Shown one piece after another: positions 36,771 to 45,181 of a stretch of DNA of 62,521 nucleotides (within the stretch, counting starts at the first letter, position 1; each line of letters opens with the position of its first letter). The notes beneath the pieces are model-generated. The model was not told where the DNA came from, did no database searches, and saw nothing but the letters and a program-made list of their open reading frames with translations. The stretch covers positions 5,505 through 68,025 of the forward strand of contig CADCLV010000003.1 of NCBI GenBank assembly GCA_902802325.1. The letters run 5' to 3'. The translations under genes and the position numbers were made by a program. Origin of the DNA: Oscillospiraceae bacterium (GTDB taxonomy: Bacteria; Bacillota; Clostridia; Saccharofermentanales; Saccharofermentanaceae).

Positions 36771-38607
36771 GAACCTGAGAAACATCGCTATTATCGCGCA
36801 CGTTGACCACGGTAAGACCACTATCGTTGACTCGATGCTGAAGCAGGCGGGTATCTACCGTGAAAATGAACAGATCGTGGAGCAGGTCATGGATAGTAAT
36901 GACCTGGAGCGTGAGCGTGGTATCACGATCCTGGCCAAGAATACGGCTATCTCCTATAAGAACTACAGAATCAACGTAGTAGACACCCCCGGCCATGCTG
37001 ACTTCGGTGGTGAGGTAGAACGTGTACTGAAAATGGTAGACGGCGTACTTCTGGTCGTAGACGCATATGACGGACCGATGCCGCAGACCCGTTTTGTTCT
37101 TCGAAAAGCACTTGAAATGGGACTGAAGCCGATCGTCTGCATCAATAAGATCGACCGTCCGGATGAGCGTGCTCTTGAGGTCGTAGATATGGTCCTCGAG
37201 CTCTTTATCGAATTGGGCGCCGACGATGAGCAGATCGATTTCCCGATCATCTATACATCCGGTAAGGTCGGTCTTGCCACCACTGATCTTCAGGAATATA
37301 TCGATGGAAAAGAACTGAATTTCTGCCCGCTTCTGGATGCGATCATCGAGAATATCCCGTGTCCGGAAGGAGATACTGAAGGACCTCTGCAGCTCCTCGT
37401 AAGTAATATCGACTCTGACCCGTATATCGGACGTATCGCCATCGGCCGTATCGAGAGAGGTACGATCAAGCAGAACCAGCCGGTGGTCGTCTGCACATAT
37501 GATGACAACACCACGAAGAACGCACGTATCGTTAAGCTTCTCCGCTTCCAGGGCCTGGGCCGTCAGGAAGTCCAGGAAGCTTCCGTTGGTGAGATCGTCT
37601 GTGTTGCCGGTATTCCGGAGATCAACATCGGTGATACCATCTGTGCGCAGGACTGCCCGGAGCCGCTGCCGTTCGTCGATATCGACGAGCCGACGATCGC
37701 CATGACGTTCTCCGTAAACGACAGCCCGTTTGCCGGACAGGACGGTAAGTTCGTTACTTCCCGTCACCTCCGTGACAGACTCTTCAAGGAGATGGAGACC
37801 AACGTTTCCATGAGACTGGAAGAAACAGATACCACTGAAGCCTTCGTAGTTAAGGGAAGAGGTGAGCTCCACCTTTCCATCCTCATCGAGACCATGCGCC
37901 GTGAAGGATATGAATTCCAGGTATCCCGTCCGCAGGTCATAATGAAGGAAGTTGACGGCGTTCTCTGCGAGCCTGTCGAGATGCTCCTTATGCTCCTTAA
38001 TGACGTACCGGAGGAATTCGTAGGTGCCGTTATCGAAAAGCTTGGCGCAAGAAAAGCGGAGATGGTCAATATGTTCCCGCCGGAGAAAGGTTATACACGT
38101 CTGGAGTTCAAGGTTCCGTCCCGTGGTATCCTCGGCTACCGTACCGAGTTTTTGACCGACACTAAGGGCAATGGTATAATGAACAGCGTAATTAGCGGAT
38201 TTGAGCCGTTTGCCGGCGAGATCGAGACACGCTCCCACGGTGTACTGGTAGCGTTCGAGAGCGGTGAGGCAATGACTTACGGTCTTTATAATGCACAGGA
38301 GAGAGGACAGCTCTTCATCGGCGCCGGAACGCCGGTCTATGAGGGCATGATCGTCGGTATCAACCCGAAGAATGAGGATATCACGGTCAATGTCTGCAAG
38401 AAGAAGCACGTTACCAATATGCGTGCTGCAGGTTCAGACGATGCACTTCGTCTGACTCCGCCTCTCAACTACAGCCTCGAGCAGTGCCTCGAGTTCGTAG
38501 GTGATGATGAGCTCTGTGAAGTAACACCGAAGAACATCCGTCTTCGTAAGAAGATCCTTTCTACTGAACTTCGTGCGAAGGACCGTGCCGCGAAGAAGAA
38601 CAGCTGA
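36757..38607 (+). CDS. typA: Translational GTPase TypA/BipA
   Basis: Ribosome-binding GTPase of the EF-G class, 616 residues, involved in ribosome assembly and stress growth. The G domain has AHVDHGKTT, the switch region [22 protein letters not shown] and NKIDRP. Domains II, III and V and the TypA-specific C-terminal domain follow, with [19 protein letters not shown] and the ending [19 protein letters not shown]. The ATG at 36757 lies inside the last codons of der, implying coupled translation. Confidence 0.96.
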   Translation: MTKIENLRNIAIIAHVDHGKTTIVDSMLKQAGIYRENEQIVEQVMDSNDLERERGITILAKNTAISYKNYRINVVDTPGHADFGGEVERVLKMVDGVLLVVDAYDGPMPQTRFVLRKALEMGLKPIVCINKIDRPDERALEVVDMVLELFIELGADDEQIDFPIIYTSGKVGLATTDLQEYIDGKELNFCPLLDAIIENIPCPEGDTEGPLQLLVSNIDSDPYIGRIAIGRIERGTIKQNQPVVVCTYDDNTTKNARIVKLLRFQGLGRQEVQEASVGEIVCVAGIPEINIGDTICAQDCPEPLPFVDIDEPTIAMTFSVNDSPFAGQDGKFVTSRHLRDRLFKEMETNVSMRLEETDTTEAFVVKGRGELHLSILIETMRREGYEFQVSRPQVIMKEVDGVLCEPVEMLLMLLNDVPEEFVGAVIEKLGARKAEMVNMFPPEKGYTRLEFKVPSRGILGYRTEFLTDTKGNGIMNSVISGFEPFAGEIETRSHGVLVAFESGEAMTYGLYNAQERGQLFIGAGTPVYEGMIVGINPKNEDITVNVCKKKHVTNMRAAGSDDALRLTPPLNYSLEQCLEFVGDDELCEVTPKNIRLRKKILSTELRAKDRAAKKNS

Positions 38608-38670
38608 TAACCCACGCCTTGACCGGGATTCATTCCCGGCCGGGTGCAGGTGGAAGGAGATAGAGACGTC

Positions 38671-39843
38671 ATGTTCTCGAAAAAGGTATCGATCGCATTA
38701 CGTGTGCTCGTGGTCGTGACCGCCCTGATCGTTTGCGGCGTGATCGGCGTCTTTCTGGGGTATAACTATGTCATTTCCCAGAACACCCGTTTCAAGAACC
38801 TGGAAAAGTCCATTGCCAGCGGAGATCTGGTGATCAATCAGGACACCCCCGGTGCCGTTATGATCGTGATCCGTTCCGGTGACACCACCGGGGATATTGC
38901 CGAGAATCTGAAGAATGCCGGACTGATCAAGAACACCATGACCTTCTCGATCATGAGTAAGTTCAACGGATTCGACGGCGGCTATCTGGCCGGTACCCAT
39001 TTTCTGACTCCCGATCTGACTTATGACGAAATGATGTATATGCTCTGCCAGGAGCCGGAAGTGGTACGTATTACTTTCCCGGAAGGCATTACCTATGACC
39101 AGGTGAAAGCCACTTTGAAGGAAAAGGGTCTGTCTTTCAACGAAAAACGTCTGGACGAGTGCATGAACAGCCCGGATCTTTTCGTTAACTATTCTTTCGT
39201 ATCTGCCATCTCCGCGAGCGAGGACAGAGATTATATCCTCTCCGGATATCTTTTCCCGGATACTTATGATTTCGATATGAACGCCAGTGAAGAAGAGATC
39301 CTTTCTACCTTCCTTCGGAATATGAACAATAAGCTCTATGAAGAGTTCTACGAGCGTGCCAATAAGCTGGGCATGTCCATGGATGAAGTCATTACCCTTG
39401 CGTCCCTGATTCAGAAGGAAACCTCGAATAAGACAGATATGCTCTATATTTCCGCCGTATTCCACAACCGCTTGAATTCCGAAGATCCGGATATGCAGTT
39501 TTTGGGCTCAGATGCCTCGATCAACTTCCTTCGTGAGAAGGCGGGCATGAGTCATGTGTGGGCGGCATCGGAACAGGATCTGGAGATCGACAGCCCGTAT
39601 AACACCTACAAATACAGAGGACTTCCGCCGGGTCCGATCTGCATGCCGAGTCTGGACGCGATCCAGGCGGCATTATATCCGGAACCGAACTGCAGCTATA
39701 TGTATTTCTGCGCCAAGGGAGACGGCCGTACCGCCTTTGCCGTGACAAAGGAAGAACACGATGCCAATGTGGAGAAATACAGAGAGAACTGGAATAATGA
39801 CGCAGTAATCGAGGACGAAGGTCCTACAGGCGACGAGGGCTGA
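38671..39843 (+). CDS. mltG: Endolytic transglycosylase MltG
   Basis: Membrane-bound lytic transglycosylase that cuts nascent peptidoglycan strands, 390 residues. One N-terminal helix lies at about residues 10-32, a LysM-like region near 65-130 contains FPEGITYDQV, and the YceG domain has LASLIQKETSNKTDM with the catalytic Glu, followed by SPYNTYKYRGLPPGPI. An acidic tail ends the protein. The start follows GGAAGGAG. The next gene is a U32 protein, a linkage also seen as yrrL-yrrO in Bacillus. Confidence 0.93.
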   Translation: MFSKKVSIALRVLVVVTALIVCGVIGVFLGYNYVISQNTRFKNLEKSIASGDLVINQDTPGAVMIVIRSGDTTGDIAENLKNAGLIKNTMTFSIMSKFNGFDGGYLAGTHFLTPDLTYDEMMYMLCQEPEVVRITFPEGITYDQVKATLKEKGLSFNEKRLDECMNSPDLFVNYSFVSAISASEDRDYILSGYLFPDTYDFDMNASEEEILSTFLRNMNNKLYEEFYERANKLGMSMDEVITLASLIQKETSNKTDMLYISAVFHNRLNSEDPDMQFLGSDASINFLREKAGMSHVWAASEQDLEIDSPYNTYKYRGLPPGPICMPSLDAIQAALYPEPNCSYMYFCAKGDGRTAFAVTKEEHDANVEKYRENWNNDAVIEDEGPTGDEG

Positions 39844-39874
39844 TAAAGTCCCGCTTTAAGGAAAGGAATATCTC

Positions 39875-41164
39875 ATGACGAGTGCATTACGCGCGCCGGA
39901 AGTGCTTTCTCCGGCCGGAAATCTTGAGAAACTGAAGACGGCGGTAGCTTATGGCGCCGACGCAGTCTACATGTCCGGGAAATCCTTCGGCCTTCGTACC
40001 TTCAGTGATAATTTTACCCATGAGGAAATGGAAGAAGGCGTCGAGTACGCTCATTCTCACGGCGTGAAATGCTACTGTACCGTGAACGTTATGGCTCATG
40101 AGGATGACATTGCGCATCTGGATGAGGAGATCCTTTTCCTTTCGAAGATCGGTATGGATGCACTGATCGTTTCCGATGCCGGTATCTTCCGTAAAATCAG
40201 AAAACTGACACCGGATATGGAGATCCACATCAGTACCCAGGCCAGTGTGACGAACAGCGAAGGCTGCATGTTCTGGTATGAAATGGGCGCCAAGCGGATC
40301 GTACTGGCAAGAGAATTGACTTTAGAGGAGATCAGATCCCTTCGGGCGAAGCTTCCGATGGACCTGGAACTGGAATGTTTCGTACATGGTGCCATGTGCG
40401 TATCCTATTCCGGCCGCTGCCTTCTTTCCAACTACTTTACCGGCCGTTCGGCCAATTCCGGCAGCTGTGCCCAGCCCTGCCGCTGGGGATATTATGTGGT
40501 AGAAGAGAAGCGTCCTGATGAACTGCTTCCTGTTTCCGAAGATGAAAGAGGCACATATATTTTTAACTCGAAAGATATGTGCATGATCGAGCATATTCCG
40601 GAACTTGTCACTTCCGGAATCACCAGCTTTAAGATCGAAGGCCGGATCAAGGGCGCTTTTTATGCGGCTTCCGTCACGAAGGCATACAGGGAAGCGGTGG
40701 ATCTTTATATGAAAGATCCTGCTCATTATGAGGAAGATCCAAGATGGAAAGCCCTTCTGGAACGGACCGTACATAGAGAATTTGCAACCGGCTTCTACTA
40801 TGACCGTCCCGGCGAAAATGCCCAGATCTTCCCGGATAAGACATACCACCGACCGGCTTTCGTTGTCGGAATGGTGACCGGCTATGACGAAGAACGGGGA
40901 TGCGCGATCGTGTCCCAGAGAAATAAGATGTATAAGGGTGATACGCTTCATGTGCTTATGCCTGAGGGCTACTGTGAGCCCATTGTGGCAGAAGAGATGT
41001 GGGATGAGAAGGGAAATCCCATCGAGTCTACGCCTCATGCTGAGATGACGTATTACCTGAAGGTAGAAAAACCACTTCCGGCATACTCCTTCTTAAGCCG
41101 TGACGGGGATAAGGATGAGGGTATCTTTGCTTCCGGAGAGAAGCCGGCACAGACGAGGTCATGA
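39875..41164 (+). CDS. U32 family protein, TrhP/YrrO-like tRNA hydroxylation factor
   Basis: Member of peptidase family U32 with 429 residues. Relatives TrhP/YrrO take part in prephenate-dependent formation of 5-hydroxyuridine at tRNA position 34 and are not true proteases. It shows PEVLSPAGNLEKLKTAVAYG, the family signature ELECFVHGAMCVSYSGRC and then SGSCAQPCRWGY, whose Cys residues match the Fe-S ligands. A C-terminal beta-barrel domain follows. Neighbouring mltG supports the YrrO-like assignment. The ribosome site is AAGGAA. Confidence 0.85.
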   Translation: MTSALRAPEVLSPAGNLEKLKTAVAYGADAVYMSGKSFGLRTFSDNFTHEEMEEGVEYAHSHGVKCYCTVNVMAHEDDIAHLDEEILFLSKIGMDALIVSDAGIFRKIRKLTPDMEIHISTQASVTNSEGCMFWYEMGAKRIVLARELTLEEIRSLRAKLPMDLELECFVHGAMCVSYSGRCLLSNYFTGRSANSGSCAQPCRWGYYVVEEKRPDELLPVSEDERGTYIFNSKDMCMIEHIPELVTSGITSFKIEGRIKGAFYAASVTKAYREAVDLYMKDPAHYEEDPRWKALLERTVHREFATGFYYDRPGENAQIFPDKTYHRPAFVVGMVTGYDEERGCAIVSQRNKMYKGDTLHVLMPEGYCEPIVAEEMWDEKGNPIESTPHAEMTYYLKVEKPLPAYSFLSRDGDKDEGIFASGEKPAQTRS

Positions 41165-41168
41165 AGCT

Positions 41169-41537
41169 ATGAAAACTTTTGGAAATGTACTTTGGATATT
41201 GTTTGGCGGATGGCTCTGCGCGCTTACCTGGCTGATCGTCGGATGCCTGTGGTGCATCACGGTCGTGGGCGCGCCGGTGGGATTTCAGTGCTTTAAATTT
41301 GCATCACTGTCATTTCTGCCGTTCGGAAAAAAGATCGAAAATGAAGGCGGGGGAGTATCCTGTCTTTGCAATGTGTTATGGTTCTTCTTATCCGGCCTGG
41401 AGCTTGCAGTCGAGCACTTCTTTATCGGACTTCTGATGTGCCTGACGATCGTCGGCATTCCGTTCGGAAAGCAGTACTTCAAGATCGCGCATCTCGCACT
41501 GGCGCCATTCGGGAAAAAGATCACTTCAGAAGAGTAA
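41169..41537 (+). CDS. YccF domain membrane protein
   Basis: Small 122-residue inner-membrane protein built of two YccF repeats: GNVLWILFGGWLCALTWLI followed by PVGFQCFKFASLSFLPFGKKI, and then NVLWFFLSGLELAVEHFFIG followed by PFGKQYFKIAHLALAPFGKKI. Each repeat has a membrane segment and the conserved P-x-G-x(2,4)-F-K...PFGKK ending. The function is unknown. It begins four bases after the U32 stop. Confidence 0.87.
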   Translation: MKTFGNVLWILFGGWLCALTWLIVGCLWCITVVGAPVGFQCFKFASLSFLPFGKKIENEGGGVSCLCNVLWFFLSGLELAVEHFFIGLLMCLTIVGIPFGKQYFKIAHLALAPFGKKITSEE

Positions 41538-41550
41538 GATCAAGACATAG

Positions 41551-41590
41551 AAAAACCGGTCTTCTTTTGGAAAAGAGACCGGTTTATTAT
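41551..41590. terminator. Terminator between convergent genes
   Basis: AAACCGGTCT (41553-41562) pairs with AGACCGGTTT (41576-41585). Read leftward it ends in TTTTT, so it fits best as the terminator of the AI-2E-like gene, whose stop lies just inside; rightward the tail is only ATTATTATT. Confidence 0.75.
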
Positions 41591-43083
41591 TCTTCTTCGT
41601 CGGAATCTGGTGAAGTGGGGCCATCGATCGCTGTTCCCTCGGAAGTTACTGCTTTTTCGCTGCTTTTTCTGCTTTTGGAGGCACGGCTTCTGCGGCTGTT
41701 GATCATGGCTTTGCTTTCTTTAAACACATCCGTCAGGGTCGGACGGTCATTCTCATTTTTCTCGTCCGGCTCTTTCGGCTCTTTTCCGACGTTTTTCTTG
41801 TCTTCTTCATCATCACTTTCCGAGATCCGGTGAAGGACCTGGGCGATAAAGCGGCGCAGCTTCTTATCCCAGGAGAAGACCTTCATGGTATGGATGATGA
41901 TGATCATGACGACAGGTCCCAGAAGGAATCCCAGCGCACCCCAGACATAGACACCGATGATCATGCCGAGGATGGTGGCCAGCGGATGAAGGTTCAAAGA
42001 CTTTCCGAGGATCCTGGGTTCGATGGTCTGACGGATCACTGTCATAAGTGCCATACCGATGATGAGGATGATCATTGCCCGGATATCGCCGTTAATCGCC
42101 ACGTAGACTGTCATAGGAACCATGGTGGCAGAAATACCAAGGACCGGCATGAAGTCCAGTACAGCGGTGATACAGGCGAAAATAGCGGCATATTTGACAT
42201 CGGCGATCTTAAAGACGATCCAGGATTCCACGAAGGTGATGATCAGAAGGACCATATAGCCGCCGAGTACACGGAACAAGGTGTAGGAAAGACGGTCCAG
42301 AAGACGCAGGGTACGCATGCGGAACCGCTGATTCTTGATGTTGTTTGCAAAGAATCGCATCATGGACCGGCTGTCGGTGATGAAATAATAGCCGGACATG
42401 ATGACCGCGATGATGTAGAAAATGATCATCGGAAGATTTCCCAGAAAATCTAAAAGGGAACCGGCCACATGCTCAAAGATCTGGAAAGCATAGGTTCCGA
42501 TATTGTCCACGAAGGAATAGGCATTTTCCCGGATCGTCTGGATCGTACTTTCGCCGAAGAACCGGGACAGGTACGACAGTGCATTTTCCACGGCATCAGA
42601 AGCCATCTGGGAAAGAGAAGTATTATTTTCCGCCATAGAGGTGGTAAGGGATTTGACGTAATCCAGGGCATTGGAGATCTGAAGGACCAGTGCGCCGATG
42701 GCCCAGATGAGACCGGCAAAAACCAGTACCAGAAGAAGAACATAAACCAGAAGCGTCAGCCGGGTCCTCTGGGAATATTTCTTTTCTCCGACTGCGGGGA
42801 AAAAGAAACGGATAATGACGTTCGGCTTTTTGGTGGCCGGCGCCGGCACATAGCCGCGGTCTTTGTTCTTTCTTCTTTTTCTGCGGTTGGAAACACTTAG
42901 TATCGAGTCGGCGATCATACGGGATGCTTTGGCCAGAACAAAGCCGATCAGAAACGGCACAAAGATGATAATGATCTTACTGGCAAAGAAAAGAAGTCCG
43001 GCAATAATGGCAGCAAAAAGCAGATATTTCACTGTGGCCATGACAGTGGCACGATCTCGTAAATATCTTTCATTACTATCCAT
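41587..43083 (-). CDS. AI-2E family transporter (PerM/YtvI-like)
   Basis: Polytopic membrane protein of 498 residues. It has helices near 12-60 and 100-125, a periplasmic-type stretch of about 150-200, and then a block of helices containing LDFMPVLGISATMVPM and PLATILGMIIGVYVWGALGFLLGPV, typical of the family. Transport of small molecules is inferred; the autoinducer name is historical. The C-terminal 75 residues are strongly charged and Ser-rich. GGTGAGGAG precedes the start. Confidence 0.87.
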   Translation of the reverse strand: MDSNERYLRDRATVMATVKYLLFAAIIAGLLFFASKIIIIFVPFLIGFVLAKASRMIADSILSVSNRRKRRKNKDRGYVPAPATKKPNVIIRFFFPAVGEKKYSQRTRLTLLVYVLLLVLVFAGLIWAIGALVLQISNALDYVKSLTTSMAENNTSLSQMASDAVENALSYLSRFFGESTIQTIRENAYSFVDNIGTYAFQIFEHVAGSLLDFLGNLPMIIFYIIAVIMSGYYFITDSRSMMRFFANNIKNQRFRMRTLRLLDRLSYTLFRVLGGYMVLLIITFVESWIVFKIADVKYAAIFACITAVLDFMPVLGISATMVPMTVYVAINGDIRAMIILIIGMALMTVIRQTIEPRILGKSLNLHPLATILGMIIGVYVWGALGFLLGPVVMIIIIHTMKVFSWDKKLRRFIAQVLHRISESDDEEDKKNVGKEPKEPDEKNENDRPTLTDVFKESKAMINSRRSRASKSRKSSEKAVTSEGTAIDGPTSPDSDEEE

Positions 43084-43166
43084 AGAAGACTCCTCACCCG
43101 ATGAAAATGCAACGGAACGTTCTCATTATATCACGATTTTCAGGGAGTGGCCGAAGAAAGGGTCGC

Positions 43167-44180
43167 TCAGATCGTGACCCAGCAGAGGAATAAAAGTGCG
43201 ACCCCAAGGAAGAAATCAACGTGAAACTGGTCCCGAAGCGGAATTGCAAGAGGCTTACCTTCTTCGGAGTTGCAGGAGGCGTCCTCATTTTTCAGACGAT
43301 AGCGGACATAAATGAACTGCCGCAGAAGGACTATGATCATGACAAGACCCAGGACAAGGCCGATGATCGAGGCATAAAGCGTGGTGCGGCTGTAATCCAG
43401 CGCGTTCTGCACCATGGACGGATCCTGGGTGGGAAGGACGCGTGACAGAAAAACGTTGATGCAGAAAAGGCTGATCCGTGTCAGGATCGAGCAAAGGGTA
43501 CTGTCAGTACAATACCGGACTGTGGATGCGATCAGCGCGATGATCAGAAACGAAAGGAATTCCAGCCTGTTCATGGCAAAAAGAGTGCTGATGATGGCAG
43601 GAAGCGGAATGCGGATCCACCACTTATCCGGAAGCACCGAGTAAACGAGGCCCCGGAAGAACAGCTCCTCGATCAGCACAGGAAGGAGAAGGCCGATCAC
43701 CAGAAGAAGGAGAATACTCCAGATGGACTCTTCTGTAGTGACATAGTAGAACAGCTGGGAAGGGATCGGGTTTTCCATCCGCAGTTCCAGATAGATAAAG
43801 AGGTTGTGGACGGAAACGGACAGCATCATGGCCGGAACTCCCGCCAGAAAACTCATAAAAAAGACGCCTAACCCGGGATTTCTGCCCCAGGTGTGGTGTT
43901 CTTTGATCTTATAGTGCTCGGTGATCAGAACGTAGATCAAAAGAAGGATCAGAAGACGGAACAGCGTGATCATGGAATAGCCGATCAGAGAGGTCTTTTC
44001 GTAGAAAAGTCTCTCAGGCGCTAAATTGATCCATGCCTGCTGTACCAGATAGGACAGTCCGAATGTGGAAAAGAGCACGATGCCTATATTCGGGACCTTT
44101 GCCGGAAGTAAAAAGGGCAGGATCCAGTCTTTGAGGATCGTGAGGATCAAAGGGTCGTTTCTATTGGAATGGTCTTCCAT
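43167..44180 (-). CDS. CPBP-like (Abi) intramembrane protein with degenerate third motif
   Basis: Membrane protein of 337 residues and about eight helices. Motif 1 of the CPBP glutamic proteases is present as EELFFRG (171-177) and motif 2 as FAMNR (201-205). The expected third motif with a His is replaced by SILTRISLFCIN, so cleavage activity is uncertain. The C-terminal helix ends in FLCWVTI. It starts at the TAATG overlap with the stop of the prepilin peptidase gene, so both are in one transcript. Confidence 0.78.
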   Translation of the reverse strand: MEDHSNRNDPLILTILKDWILPFLLPAKVPNIGIVLFSTFGLSYLVQQAWINLAPERLFYEKTSLIGYSMITLFRLLILLLIYVLITEHYKIKEHHTWGRNPGLGVFFMSFLAGVPAMMLSVSVHNLFIYLELRMENPIPSQLFYYVTTEESIWSILLLLVIGLLLPVLIEELFFRGLVYSVLPDKWWIRIPLPAIISTLFAMNRLEFLSFLIIALIASTVRYCTDSTLCSILTRISLFCINVFLSRVLPTQDPSMVQNALDYSRTTLYASIIGLVLGLVMIIVLLRQFIYVRYRLKNEDASCNSEEGKPLAIPLRDQFHVDFFLGVALLFLCWVTI

Positions 44181-45061
44181 TAAAGTGCCCCCGCCACAGT
44201 TCCGAAGTAACGGTTGAAGATCTCAAGAAAATAGGGCTCGTAAAGAAGGAAGATCACGGTTCCTAAGACCAGGAACGGACCGAAGGCCAGATAATCCGGA
44301 TCGTCAGCGAAATGCATCTCGCGCTTTTTCTTGGCAAGGATCTTTCTTGCTTTGGCCGGATCAGGGCTTTCCCGAATGGCCTTTTCTTCTGCAGCGATAC
44401 GGCGGCGCTTTCTGATCAGCATCGGAACAGCGACGACCGCGGCGGAAACAAACGCGATAAAGATAACAAAGATCAGACCCTTGAGACCGGAAAGAAGGCC
44501 GCAGAGGAACAGGAGCTTGACGTCACCCATGCCCATGGCCTCGGTCTTGGCGATCGCCGAAGAGATGAGTCCCACAAGAAGCAGGAGACCAGAACCGGCG
44601 ATCGCGGCAATGACACGGTTTAAGATGAAGTAATACCAGGGTTTTCCGGCATCGATCCAGATGTTTCCGACTGCGAAATCACAGATAAAATACAGGACCG
44701 AGAAAGCAATGTTGAGGACGATCATGTGGTCCGGAATGATACGGTTCAGGGTATCGGACATGATGATGATCGTAAAGGCCGGAAAGGAGATCAGAAGAGC
44801 CAGGACCCGTACCCAGTTATTAAAGTTCAGGAAATCCGGGTAGATATAGGCGCTTAAGAAGACCACGATGGCATAGATCACGGCGAAAATGCCGATATGG
44901 AAGGGCTTCAGACGCTTTGCCCAGCGGACGTTCTCGGCTTTGGGATCAAAATCATAATCCTGAAGCCAGGCCTCTGGCATTTTATTGAAAATGAAGAACG
45001 CCGGAATTGCCATCACTGCGGCAATCAGCGCTAAAATCAGGGCTTGCGTCATGTATGTCAT
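44180..45061 (-). CDS. A24-family prepilin peptidase-like protein
   Basis: A 293-residue membrane aspartyl protease-like protein. The family motif GMGDVKLL (G-x-G-D) is visible, and the first Asp expected in a membrane-proximal loop is in SDTLNRIIPD. Helices lie at about 5-25, 55-75, 85-105 and beyond. There is no zinc-binding Cys tetrad or N-methyltransferase region, as in short archaeal or FlaK-like forms. No pilin gene is in the window, so its substrate is unknown. AAGGAAGG precedes the ATG. Confidence 0.8.
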   Translation of the reverse strand: MTYMTQALILALIAAVMAIPAFFIFNKMPEAWLQDYDFDPKAENVRWAKRLKPFHIGIFAVIYAIVVFLSAYIYPDFLNFNNWVRVLALLISFPAFTIIIMSDTLNRIIPDHMIVLNIAFSVLYFICDFAVGNIWIDAGKPWYYFILNRVIAAIAGSGLLLLVGLISSAIAKTEAMGMGDVKLLFLCGLLSGLKGLIFVIFIAFVSAAVVAVPMLIRKRRRIAAEEKAIRESPDPAKARKILAKKKREMHFADDPDYLAFGPFLVLGTVIFLLYEPYFLEIFNRYFGTVAGAL

Positions 45062-45100
45062 AACCTTCCTTTGGCAAATCTATATATAAGAATACATTTA

Positions 45101-45129
45101 TTTGCAGAAATTGTGAAGTCTGTTACAAT
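45101..45129 (+). promoter_or_regulatory. Promoter of the glycogen phosphorylase gene
   Basis: TTTGCA (45101-45106), 17-base spacer, TACAAT (45124-45129). A short leader and a strong AAGGAGGTG ribosome site follow. Confidence 0.6.
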
Positions 45130-45181
45130 AGCAAATGTGGTTTAGAAAAAACCAGAAGGGGAAAAAAGGAGGTGCATCGTT

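Noticed and set aside
36604..38409. Long open frame on the minus strand across typA (601 codons)
   Set aside because: Same cause; the sense frame has all TypA motifs and the antisense product resembles nothing known.
38608..38670. CCGGGA/TCCCGG hairpin between typA and mltG as terminator
   Set aside because: No T tract follows and the genes are closely spaced, so it is unlikely to end transcription.
43109..43122. GGAACGTTCT near the AI-2E gene as a LexA site
   Set aside because: Half-sites touch without the four-base spacing of Gram-positive SOS boxes.
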